A DNA stretch of 26,655 nt from Anaerotignum sp. (GTDB lineage Bacteria; Bacillota; Clostridia; Lachnospirales; Anaerotignaceae), in NCBI GenBank assembly GCA_020024255.1, contig JAHHTX010000019.1, positions 1 to 26,655 on the forward strand. Reading direction: 5' to 3'. The position numbers and the translations under genes are program-made. Every line of letters starts with the position of its first letter. The first letter of the stretch is position 1. Positions 1-6,260 of this stretch are shown here, one piece after another. The notes beneath the pieces were generated by a model. The model was not told the origin of the DNA, ran no database searches, and was given only the letters and a program-made list of their open reading frames with translations.

Positions 1-342
1 CAATAACCCATGTAATTTTTCTTTTTTTTCTTTATATTCTTCCCTTTTTACGTTTTATTTTATGCAAAGTTGGATAAAATATGATATGATTATGGTAATT
101 AGTCCACAATCTTTAACAACTATCCTCTTGCATTTATTTTAAAACATGGTATACTATTGCTACAATGGAAGACTTATCTATGCTTCTGACTAGGCAATAT
201 ATTTTATTTATCAAACAAACGCAAATTTACCCAAAGATGCCTGTTGGAATACTAATGGGTCTGCCCATTTGAAATTATTGTTCTATTATTTTATTATTTT
301 TTTTATTTTTATTCCAATTCAATAAAAGGAGAAGTGAAACAC
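1..342. other. AT-rich intergenic region and long leader of the aminotransferase gene
   Basis: There is no credible coding sequence here. The first ~125 bases are AT-rich with long T runs. A promoter sits at 128-155, so the mRNA should carry a leader of about 180 nt before the start codon at 343. In that leader AGGCA (192-196) can pair with TGCCT (238-242), and AATGGG-TCTG-CCCATT forms a small hairpin around 253-268. A long T-rich tract then precedes the ribosome binding site. The leader matches no riboswitch or T-box consensus that I recognise. Confidence 0.5.
128..155 (+). promoter_or_regulatory. Probable sigma-A promoter of the aminotransferase gene
   Basis: The -35 box TTGCAT (128-133) and the -10 box TATACT (150-155) are 16 nt apart, and TGG just before the -10 gives an extended -10 element. 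Predicted transcription starts near 162. This is the best consensus match upstream of the gene. Confidence 0.55.
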
Positions 343-1542
343 ATGAGATTATCTGACAGAGTACAGGCAATGCAAAACTCCCCTATCAGAAAATTTAACC
401 CCATGGCTGAAGAAGTAAAAGCACAGGGTACAAAAGTTTATCATTTAAATATCGGTCAGCCCGATATCGAAACACCTTCCGTATTCTGGGAAGCAATCAA
501 AGGCTTTGACCAGAAGGTTTTGGCTTATGCCGAATCCGGCGGTCTGCCGGAGTTGCAAGATGCTATCATTGACTACTTCAAAAGATTCGACATGGCTCTT
601 GAAAGAAAGAACGTGTTGATTACAAGTGGAGGCTCAGAAGCCTTGACACTGGTATTCCTTTCTCTGCTTAACCCCGGCGATGAGGTCATCGTTCCCGAAC
701 CCTACTATACAAACTATTTGACATTTATTCAGGCTGCCGATGGTGTTGTAAAACCTATTACAACATATGCCGAAGAAGGCTTTAAATATGCCATAAAAGA
801 AAGATTGGAAAAGGTTGTAACAGAGAAAACAAAAATGATTTCAATAGTAAACCCCGGCAACCCTACTGGCTGTGTGCTGACCAGAGATGAAATGCGTGTT
901 ATTTGTGATTTTGCAAAAGAACATGACCTGTGGATTCTGGCTGACGAAGTTTACAGAGAATTTGTATACGATGGCAGAGAAATGACCTCTTTTGGTCAGT
1001 TCCCTGATGTAGAAGACAGAGTTATTGTTATTGACTCCATTTCCAAGAGATTCTCTGCCTGTGGTGCGCGTATCGGTTGTCTGGTGTGCAAAAATGAGGA
1101 ATATATGGCACAAGTCATGAAAATTGCTATGGGACGTCTATGCTGCCCAACATTGGAAATGGTTGGTGCTGCTGCGTTGTACAGACTTGACCCCTCTTTC
1201 TTCAACGAAGTAAGAGCAGAATACGAACACAGAAGAAATGTATCTTATGACGCACTAAAAAAGATCCCCGGTGTTGTATGCGAAAAACCCGGTGGTGCTT
1301 TCTATATCACCTGCAAACTGCCTGTTGAAAGTGCAGAAGATTTATTGGTATTCCTGCTGAAAGAATTCAAGGAAAACAATGAAACCGTAATGTATGCACC
1401 TGCCGAAGGTTTCTACGCCACACCTGGTATTGGCAAAAACGAACTGCGTATTGCCTACATTCTGAATGCAGACGATATGGCAAGAGGCATTGCACTTTTG
1501 GGCAAAGGTATCGAAGCATATAAGGCTGCCGGCAACAAATAA
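343..1542 (+). CDS. Pyridoxal-phosphate-dependent class I aminotransferase (aspartate aminotransferase-like)
   Basis: This is a fold-type I PLP enzyme of 399 residues that moves an amino group between an amino acid and a 2-oxo acid in the cytoplasm. The family hallmarks are all visible: NPGNPTG at about 170-176, DEVY at 201-204, and the PLP lysine K235 in SISKRFSACGARIG. A C-terminal ELRIAYI segment carries the arginine expected to bind the substrate carboxylate. The ATG at 343 is preferred over the in-frame GTG at 334, because the AAAGGAG at 325-331 leaves only 2 nt before the GTG but 11 nt before the ATG. It appears monocistronic, with its own promoter upstream and a terminator 43 nt after the stop. 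Class I sequences do not reveal the substrate reliably, so aspartate is only the default guess. Confidence 0.92.
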   Translation: MRLSDRVQAMQNSPIRKFNPMAEEVKAQGTKVYHLNIGQPDIETPSVFWEAIKGFDQKVLAYAESGGLPELQDAIIDYFKRFDMALERKNVLITSGGSEALTLVFLSLLNPGDEVIVPEPYYTNYLTFIQAADGVVKPITTYAEEGFKYAIKERLEKVVTEKTKMISIVNPGNPTGCVLTRDEMRVICDFAKEHDLWILADEVYREFVYDGREMTSFGQFPDVEDRVIVIDSISKRFSACGARIGCLVCKNEEYMAQVMKIAMGRLCCPTLEMVGAAALYRLDPSFFNEVRAEYEHRRNVSYDALKKIPGVVCEKPGGAFYITCKLPVESAEDLLVFLLKEFKENNETVMYAPAEGFYATPGIGKNELRIAYILNADDMARGIALLGKGIEAYKAAGNK

Positions 1543-1584
1543 ACGATATTTCTTTAAATAAACAACAAATATAAACAAAAGTTT

Positions 1585-1610
1585 AAGGGTGTCGGTTTTT
1601 GACACCCTTT
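1585..1610 (+). terminator. Intrinsic terminator of the aminotransferase gene
   Basis: The stem AAGGGTGTC (1585-1593) pairs perfectly with GACACCCTT (1601-1609) around a GGTTTTT loop. Only a short T run follows. The same 26-bp sequence recurs at 1841-1866 with one mismatch, on the other side of the repeat element. Confidence 0.75.
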
Positions 1611-1615
1611 GAGGG

Positions 1616-1834
1616 TGTCGACAAAGTCGCCCCCATTCGTCAAAGCCTCATTTCATTCAAGGCTTTGATGAGCAAACAGAAGGATAAAGCAGAAGTTCCA
1701 ACGGCAAAAAAGCCTTGAAACTTCTGCTTTTCCTCATGGGAAGTGAATTCCCACTGCGGATTCCATTTGGGAAACCCTTCGTTTCCCAACCCCTTCCGCA
1801 TTTTCGAAAAGGGATAAAAAATACTTTTTCGACA
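1616..1834 (-). repeat. MITE-like interspersed repeat, full copy, with terminal inverted repeats
   Basis: The element spans about 219 bp and is bounded by TGTCGACAAAGT (1616-1627) and ACTTTTTCGACA (1823-1834), inverted repeats matching at 11 of 12 positions. Read on the minus strand it contains nested stem-loops. These include TTGGGAAAC/GTTTCCCAA with a 5-nt loop, closed outside by TGCGGA/TCCGCA, then AAGCAGAAGTT/AACTTCTGCTT and TCAAAGCC/GGCTTTGA. The minus strand also holds an open frame of about 70 codons through the element (CRKS...MRKGLGN...). Bases 1713-1839 recur inverted at 26529-26655 with 8 differences in 127 positions and no gaps. It encodes no transposase, so any movement would need one supplied from elsewhere. 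A structured repeat of another type remains possible. Confidence 0.75.
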
Positions 1835-1840
1835 GGCTGT

Positions 1841-1866
1841 AAGGGTGTCGGTTTTTGACACCTTTT
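1841..1866 (+). terminator. Second terminator-like hairpin, a direct repeat of 1585-1610
   Basis: The stem of GGTGTC (1844-1849) and GACACC (1857-1862), extended by a G-T and two A-T pairs, is followed by TTTTTTT. That makes it a better plus-strand terminator than the copy at 1585. The two copies flank the repeat element as near-perfect 26-bp direct repeats. Confidence 0.65.
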
Positions 1867-2001
1867 TTTAAAGAATTAAGATGGGCTGACCATTTGCGAT
1901 ACTACATGAAATGAGGAGTTTTTTGTTAGTACACCTATTCCGCAAAAGATAAAATGGCAGAAATGACTTTTGTATTGATATAAGCATAATAAGCATAAAA
2001 T
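1867..2001. other. Non-coding spacer between the repeat and the trmL terminator
   Basis: I see no convincing ribosome binding site, coding frame or conserved structure here. Together with the repeat and terminators it makes up the ~500-bp gene-free stretch between the aminotransferase and trmL. Confidence 0.4.
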
Positions 2002-2028
2002 AAGCAGAAGTTTTCACAACCTCTGCTT
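2002..2028 (-). terminator. Probable terminator of trmL
   Basis: AAGCAGA (2002-2008) pairs with TCTGCTT (2022-2028). After an A-C mismatch the stem continues inward as GTT/AAC. On the minus strand it is followed by TATTTTATG, a weak U tract, and lies 14 nt beyond the trmL stop. Confidence 0.5.
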
Positions 2029-2042
2029 TTGATGTTACACAA

Positions 2043-2546
2043 TTATTTTTTGCTTTCTGCCCATGTATGACGGTGCAGCTCTCCCTGCTGTAACATACCG
2101 GGAAAACCCTGCTGACGCAATGCTTCATAAATCATAATGGCAACGGAATTAGATAAATTTAAACTTCTCGCTGTTTCCAACATAGGAATCCGTACAGTTT
2201 GATGGGGATACTGCAAAAGAATTTCCTCCGGAATCCCTGCACTTTCCTTTCCGAACATAATATAATCATTTTCCCCATAAGTCACATCTGTATATACATT
2301 CTGTGCCTTTGTGCTAGCAAGCCACAACTTTGCTTTAGGGTTTTTTTCCAAAAACTCCATAAAATTTTCATAATATCGAATATCCAAAAGTTTCCAATAA
2401 TCCAACCCTGCCCGCTTTAAATACTTGTCCTCTACAGAAAATCCCAGTGGCTTAATCAAATGCAGTACAGAATTTGTCACTGCACAGGTTCTTGCAATAT
2501 TCCCTGCATTTTGGGGAATTTCCGGTTCTAATAGCACAATATGCAC
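2043..2546 (-). CDS. trmL: tRNA (cytidine/uridine-34 2'-O)-methyltransferase, TrmL/YibK type
   Basis: This 167-residue protein has the single-domain length of the TrmL branch of the SPOUT (knotted) methyltransferases. In this family the dimer 2'-O-methylates the wobble nucleotide of leucine tRNAs using S-adenosylmethionine. Visible markers are HIVLLEPEIPQNAGNIARTC at the N terminus, LWLASTKA, FGKESAGIP at the cofactor-binding knot, and the C-terminal motif RIPMLETARSLNLSNSVAI. Translation most likely starts at the GTG at 2546, with AAGGA six bases upstream and no in-frame ATG nearby. The gene is transcribed away from the perR-like gene. It has its own promoter at 2582-2610 and appears monocistronic. 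Confidence 0.92.
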   Translation of the reverse strand: MHIVLLEPEIPQNAGNIARTCAVTNSVLHLIKPLGFSVEDKYLKRAGLDYWKLLDIRYYENFMEFLEKNPKAKLWLASTKAQNVYTDVTYGENDYIMFGKESAGIPEEILLQYPHQTVRIPMLETARSLNLSNSVAIMIYEALRQQGFPGMLQQGELHRHTWAESKK

Positions 2547-2581
2547 ATCTTTTCCTTCTTTCTTCCATATTTATGTTTCTC

Positions 2582-2610
2582 ATTCTAGCATAGAAATACT
2601 TTTTTTTCAA
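2582..2610 (-). promoter_or_regulatory. Probable trmL promoter
   Basis: On the minus strand the -35 box TTGAAA (2610-2605) and the -10 box TAGAAT (2587-2582) are 17 nt apart, with TGC forming an extended -10. The predicted start is near 2574, giving a leader of under 30 nt. Confidence 0.6.
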
Positions 2611-2611
2611 T

Positions 2612-2668
2612 ATTCCTAAAATTCCTACTTGACGAAATAATAGGAATATATTATTATTGTATAACAAT
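2612..2668 (+). promoter_or_regulatory. perR-like promoter with nested inverted repeats (candidate auto-regulatory operator)
   Basis: The -35 box TTGACG (2629-2634) and the -10 box TATTAT (2652-2657) are exactly 17 nt apart. ATTGT-ATA-ACAAT (2656-2668) is a perfect inverted repeat starting in the -10 box. It resembles a Fur/PerR-type box in size and AT content. ATTCCTA (2612-2618, repeated 2621-2627) is inverted as TAGGAAT at 2641-2647, bracketing the -35 box. Autoregulation through the first repeat is inference from PerR behaviour. Confidence 0.6.
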
Positions 2669-2693
2669 CATTATTAGTTAGGAGGTGCTACCT

Positions 2694-3125
2694 ATGAAAG
2701 AGACTGCGCAAAAATTGCGAGAAAAGGGATTAAAAGTTACACCTCAGCGAATTGCTGTATACAATATGTTGCTGCATAGTCATGAACATCCAAATGCGGA
2801 AACCATTTATCGCACATTGGAAGAAACCAATCCTACAATGAGTCTTGCCACAGTTTATAAAACACTGGATAATTTCAAGCATTTAGGTCTTGTACAAGAA
2901 TTGAATGTAGGAGAAGCAAGTTCTCGCTATGATGCAACTGTTACCTGTCATCCACACACTGTATGTACCTGCTGCGGAAAAGTAGAAGATTTAGACATTC
3001 CGGAACTGACCAATCTACATACTGCTGTAGCAGATAAATTGGATTTTGAAGTAGAGTGTGAGCAGTTGATTCTTTATGGCAAATGCAGTGCGTGTCTTCA
3101 GTTAGAAAGGCAGCAAATATCCTGA
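2694..3125 (+). CDS. perR: Fur-family transcriptional regulator, PerR-like peroxide sensor
   Basis: This 143-residue DNA-binding repressor has a winged helix at roughly 1-80 (LREKGLKVTPQRIAVYNML and TVYKTLDNF) followed by a metal-binding dimerisation domain. The structural zinc site is C91/C94 (CTCC) with C131/C134 (CSAC). The predicted sensing site is H32, D80, H86, H88 and D99. Having aspartate at the positions equivalent to PerR D85 and D104 favours PerR over Fur or Zur. In known PerR proteins, iron-catalysed oxidation of the histidines releases the repressor and induces peroxide defence. The ATG at 2694 is chosen over the GTG at 2685, because AGGAGGT (2680-2686) overlaps the GTG and lies 7 nt before the ATG. 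The family is certain; the PerR subtype is probable. Confidence 0.88.
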   Translation: MKETAQKLREKGLKVTPQRIAVYNMLLHSHEHPNAETIYRTLEETNPTMSLATVYKTLDNFKHLGLVQELNVGEASSRYDATVTCHPHTVCTCCGKVEDLDIPELTNLHTAVADKLDFEVECEQLILYGKCSACLQLERQQIS

Positions 3126-3132
3126 GTACAAT

Positions 3133-3188
3133 GAAAAAAACCGTTCTTCTGGTCTTTGATATGAAAAAGCACAGAAAACGGTCTTTTT
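3133..3188. terminator. Bidirectional terminator between perR and ydcF
   Basis: ACCGTTCTTCTG (from 3140) pairs with CAGAAAACGGT (to 3182), with one bulged C and a long loop of about 20 nt. TCTTTTTCT follows on the plus strand. An A run at 3134-3140 supplies a U tract on the minus strand, so it can end both converging genes. Confidence 0.65.
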
Positions 3189-3881
3189 CTATTGCTTTTC
3201 CCTATCATTTGTCACATCACCATTTCCGTTTACAGGAATCGCTTCCCCTAAATAAGAAGGCTTTGGCTGTATCCATGCCATGAAGAAATCCTTCCCTCTG
3301 GCTGTAATCTCCCGCAATTCCCGATAAATTTTTTTGCGATAGGGACGTTTATCCGCCGATACTCCATAGGCATCTAACCCCATGCGCTTTGCGATATACA
3401 AGGCTCTTGGTAAATGATAGGTTTGCGATACAATGACCACCTTTTTTGCCTGAAAAATTTCCTTTACACGATACACGCTCTCATATGTAGAAAAACCTGC
3501 ATGATCCATGAAAATATCCTGTGAACAAATGCCCTTGTCAATGGCAAAATCTTTCATCAAGTTTACTTCATCATAATCCTCTCTGCCATGATCGCCACTC
3601 ATCAAAATCTTGTTGGAAGTCCCCTTTTCATATAACTCAACACCCGTCAAAATCCGGTCTTCTAGCATATTACTGGGTGTACCGTCAGGACGGACACCGC
3701 AGCCCAACACAAGAATACAATCCGCATCTAGAGCAGCTGCCTCTTCTGCTGTCAAAACACGGCTTTTCGTTTGCTGCTTTACAAAAACATTGATACTCAT
3801 CAGCAGGCAGAGTCCCACACATCCTGTCCCCAAAAGGACAATACCCCATTTTTTCCACTTCTTTCTTCTTTGTTTTTTCAT
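3189..3881 (-). CDS. YdcF/SanA-like (DUF218) membrane-anchored protein
   Basis: This 230-residue protein has a basic N terminus (MKKQRRKKWKKW), one membrane segment at about 13-32 and an extracytoplasmic DUF218 domain. The family signatures are ILVLGCGVRPDG (56-67), LMSGDHGREDYDE and SQTYHLPRALYIAKRMG. DUF218 proteins such as SanA and ElyC are linked to envelope integrity and peptidoglycan-lipid metabolism in other bacteria, but the reaction is unsettled and no role is claimed here. The ATG at 3881 has AGAGGAG upstream. A longer in-frame reading to 4031 is possible but would overlap yccF and lacks a good site. The gene begins one base after the yccF stop, so translational coupling is likely. 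Confidence 0.85.
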   Translation of the reverse strand: MKKQRRKKWKKWGIVLLGTGCVGLCLLMSINVFVKQQTKSRVLTAEEAAALDADCILVLGCGVRPDGTPSNMLEDRILTGVELYEKGTSNKILMSGDHGREDYDEVNLMKDFAIDKGICSQDIFMDHAGFSTYESVYRVKEIFQAKKVVIVSQTYHLPRALYIAKRMGLDAYGVSADKRPYRKKIYRELREITARGKDFFMAWIQPKPSYLGEAIPVNGNGDVTNDREKQ

Positions 3882-3882
3882 C

Positions 3883-4263
3883 TCAAACTCCTCTTTGAAT
3901 CTGTGCGCCAAAAGGAAGCAAAGCAAGTCCTGCCATTTTGAAATGCTGTAAACCAAAAGGAATCCCCACAATGGTAATACAGCAAAAAACACCCATAATC
4001 GCAGAAGACAGTGCCAGTTCCAAACCACCAAAGAAAATCCAAATGATATTCAAAATCACCGAACCAGAGGACATACTACCAAAATACACGGTCTTTCCAA
4101 AAGGAACAAGTACCAGCTTTGCAAATTTAAAACACTGCAAGCCAATGGGAATCCCAATTACGGTTATGCAGCACAATGCCCCCGCCAAAACCCAACCAAG
4201 AGCTGTAAACAAACCACCAAAAATCAACCAGAATATATTACCAATAAGCTGTAACATTGTCAT
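3883..4263 (-). CDS. yccF: YccF-domain inner membrane protein
   Basis: This 126-residue protein is almost entirely hydrophobic and contains two copies of the YccF unit. CCITVIGIPIGLQCFKFAKL at about 31-50 and CCITIVGIPFGLQHFKMAGL at about 94-113 are each followed by L(V/L)PFG, a clear internal duplication. YccF proteins are widespread small membrane proteins of unknown function. The ATG at 4263 has AGGAGG 9 nt upstream and overlaps the stop of the preceding gene as ATGA. A longer reading from 4494 would run deep into that gene. It lies between the DUF2161 and YdcF genes in a tightly coupled trio. Confidence 0.88.
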   Translation of the reverse strand: MTMLQLIGNIFWLIFGGLFTALGWVLAGALCCITVIGIPIGLQCFKFAKLVLVPFGKTVYFGSMSSGSVILNIIWIFFGGLELALSSAIMGVFCCITIVGIPFGLQHFKMAGLALLPFGAQIQRGV

Positions 4264-4982
4264 ATTTCTTTCCCTCCTGCCTTTTGATACTGCCCCCGAT
4301 AGTAAGCGACTACGCTTTCGTAATCCGCATCTTCTAAAGCCGCCTTTCCGACTTCTGAAAGTCTGTAGACACCCGCCTTGCACCTTACAAACCATTGATA
4401 AGGGTTTCGCTGCAAAATGACGGTGAATTTTTCGTCCATACCCATGGCACGCAATTCTTTTAAAGAAACTTCTCCGTTTTGCTCTAAAATGCAAGCAAGA
4501 GCGATAGCTTTCTCTCGATAGGCAGTCATAATCTTTTTTCTCGTCATGCCCCCTGTATTAACAGATAGTTTTCGTCCTTCCATTTCTGCAATGAGCATTT
4601 CTTCTTTTTTCCTCTTTTTCCATACCATACTGTCTGAAGGCTCCAATACGACATCAACCATTTTTAAAGGACTGTCTATGGCAACAGTGAGAAGCCCGAT
4701 TTCCAAGCGTTTCAGCAGCCAAAGCATATTCTTCCAGCTTTTATCCCTTTGCCCCTTTACGGGGCGGGGAATTGCCACAAAAACAGATTCTGTCATGGTC
4801 TGTCGTTCCATTGCCTGATACACCAGTTTCAGGCTGAAACGCTTTTTCAGTTCTATGACAATGAGATGCCCTTCTTTTTTTGCGGCAATATCGCAGCCTT
4901 TGACCTCTGCCTGCACTGTGTAGCCTTCTGCTTCCAGAAAACGGCGTATAGGCTCATATAAATCTGTTTCCGAATAATCCAT
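4260..4982 (-). CDS. DUF2161-type PD-(D/E)XK nuclease-like protein
   Basis: This is a soluble 240-residue protein. Its N-terminal ~50 residues hold a PD-(D/E)XK core: D31 in VKGCDIAAKK and E44-L-K46 in VIELKK, the arrangement of metal-binding and catalytic residues in that nuclease superfamily. The C-terminal part (roughly 150-235) looks helical and could be a winged-helix-like module (ALACILEQNGEVSLKELRAMG...VYRLSEVGKAAL). It resembles DUF2161-domain proteins, whose substrate is unknown. The start lies one base after the pepP stop, with GGGAG inside the pepP end serving as ribosome binding site. The stop overlaps the yccF start by 4 nt. Confidence 0.78.
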   Translation of the reverse strand: MDYSETDLYEPIRRFLEAEGYTVQAEVKGCDIAAKKEGHLIVIELKKRFSLKLVYQAMERQTMTESVFVAIPRPVKGQRDKSWKNMLWLLKRLEIGLLTVAIDSPLKMVDVVLEPSDSMVWKKRKKEEMLIAEMEGRKLSVNTGGMTRKKIMTAYREKAIALACILEQNGEVSLKELRAMGMDEKFTVILQRNPYQWFVRCKAGVYRLSEVGKAALEDADYESVVAYYRGQYQKAGGKEI

Positions 4983-4983
4983 A

Positions 4984-6237
4984 TTATTCTCCCTGTGCCA
5001 TAAAGGTTTCGATTTCTTCCACCGTCTTTATCATATCTTTTGTCATGACCTCACAGCCGTTGTCTGTCACCAAAACATCGTCCTCAATACGAATCCCCAT
5101 TTCCCATTCTTCGATATACAAGCCGGGTTCTACAGTCAGAACCATACCCGGTTCCAGCATCTGTCCTGAGCGCCCAATGTCATGGGTTTCCGCTCCCAGA
5201 TAGTGACTGACACCATGGTAATAATACTTTTCTACATCTTCCATAGTGTTTACCAAACCAATTTTCTTCAATTCTGTCAGATAGTATTCCTTCAAAATCT
5301 CATTGAGTGCAGAAAAAGGTACACCGGGGCGAATGGCATCTATGACTTTTTGCTGCCCCTGTAGTACAATTTCATAAACCATCTTCTGTCTTTCTGTAAA
5401 CTTGCCATTAACAGGGAAAGTACGAGAAATATCTCCATTATACCAGTTCATCTGTGCCCCACAGTCCACAAGAAGCAAATCCCCATCCTCTGCCACACCG
5501 TTGTTTTGGCAGTAGTGGAGTATCGTCCCCCGCTTTCCTGCAGCAGCAATGGTACGAAAGGCTTTTTCTCTTGCACCATGCTGCATCAGCACAAAATCAA
5601 AGTGAGCTTCGATTTCATATTCCTTCATGCCGCTCTTTGCATGACGCATCATTTCCTCCAAACCAAGACGGGTAACGTCCATTGCCTTTCTCATCTGTTC
5701 CAATTCGTAAGGTTCTTTAATCAAACGCATATTTTCAAATACGGGGTAAATATCCTGTATTTCCATGGCAGGATATTTCTTCTTTATCTCCTGTGCAAAA
5801 TCAAGAGCCGGTGTCAAAGCATCTTCCCACCCTCGATGCTCCAAATCCAATGCTACATGCTGTATCTGATTGCGGAATAAAAATTGTGCAAAATCGTCTG
5901 TAAATTCATCCAAAAAATGAATATCCTGTATACCGCTGATTTCTTTGGCTTCCTCCACTGTCATATTTGCACCAACCCACTTTGCCATTACGCCATTATC
6001 TCTGGGGATATAGAGGGTTTCTGTTACATTGGCAGCTGTTTTTCCATAAAAGAATATGCAATGCTCCCGTTCTATGCCTGTTATATAATAAAAATTGCGG
6101 TCAGGAGAAAAAGGATAACCTTCATCTCCCCGCTTGACAGGTGCTTTCCCTGCGAACAGCACCAAAGCAGTACCTGCTCCAAGCTGTCTGCCCAATTTTT
6201 CCCTGTTTCTTGCAAAAAATATTTCTCCCATATTCAT
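4984..6237 (-). CDS. pepP: Xaa-Pro aminopeptidase (peptidase family M24B)
   Basis: This is a cytoplasmic dimetal aminopeptidase of 417 residues, the usual PepP length, that releases an N-terminal residue preceding proline. An N-terminal domain (about 1-175, with YPFSPDRNFYYITGI) is followed by the pita-bread catalytic domain. The five metal ligands are all visible: D258 (LLVDCG), D269 (NGDISRTFP), H345 (GVSHYLG), E370 (LTVEPGLYI) and E385 (GIRIEDD). Translation may start at the ATG at 6237 (4 nt after GGAG) or the in-frame ATG at 6231 (10 nt after it). The second has the more typical spacing. It sits 23 nt downstream of the AlaX-type gene and just ahead of the DUF2161 gene. Confidence 0.94.
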   Translation of the reverse strand: MNMGEIFFARNREKLGRQLGAGTALVLFAGKAPVKRGDEGYPFSPDRNFYYITGIEREHCIFFYGKTAANVTETLYIPRDNGVMAKWVGANMTVEEAKEISGIQDIHFLDEFTDDFAQFLFRNQIQHVALDLEHRGWEDALTPALDFAQEIKKKYPAMEIQDIYPVFENMRLIKEPYELEQMRKAMDVTRLGLEEMMRHAKSGMKEYEIEAHFDFVLMQHGAREKAFRTIAAAGKRGTILHYCQNNGVAEDGDLLLVDCGAQMNWYNGDISRTFPVNGKFTERQKMVYEIVLQGQQKVIDAIRPGVPFSALNEILKEYYLTELKKIGLVNTMEDVEKYYYHGVSHYLGAETHDIGRSGQMLEPGMVLTVEPGLYIEEWEMGIRIEDDVLVTDNGCEVMTKDMIKTVEEIETFMAQGE

Positions 6238-6260
6238 TCGCTCCTTTTTTTGTCAAATTC

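Noticed and set aside
1342..1605. Minus-strand open frame of 87 codons beginning MSKTDTL
   Set aside because: It starts inside the terminator hairpin and runs antisense to the aminotransferase. The same MSKTDTL start appears at 1861 only because the hairpin is duplicated.
1868..2128. Minus-strand open frame of 86 codons
   Set aside because: It overlaps the end of trmL in another frame, has no ribosome binding site and passes through the trmL terminator.
2452..2667. Minus-strand open frame of 71 codons with several cysteines (CAYCAIRTGNSPKC)
   Set aside because: The cysteine pattern looks like a zinc finger, but the frame is an out-of-frame reading of the trmL start and runs into the perR promoter.
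3882..4031. N-terminal extension of the YdcF-like protein
   Set aside because: It would overlap yccF by about 150 bp. The internal ATG at 3881 has a strong ribosome binding site and gives the family's normal membrane-anchor start.
4264..4494. N-terminal extension of YccF
   Set aside because: It lies wholly inside the DUF2161 gene, is rich in Arg and Cys as shadow frames are, and YccF proteins start at the MTMLQLIGNIFW segment.
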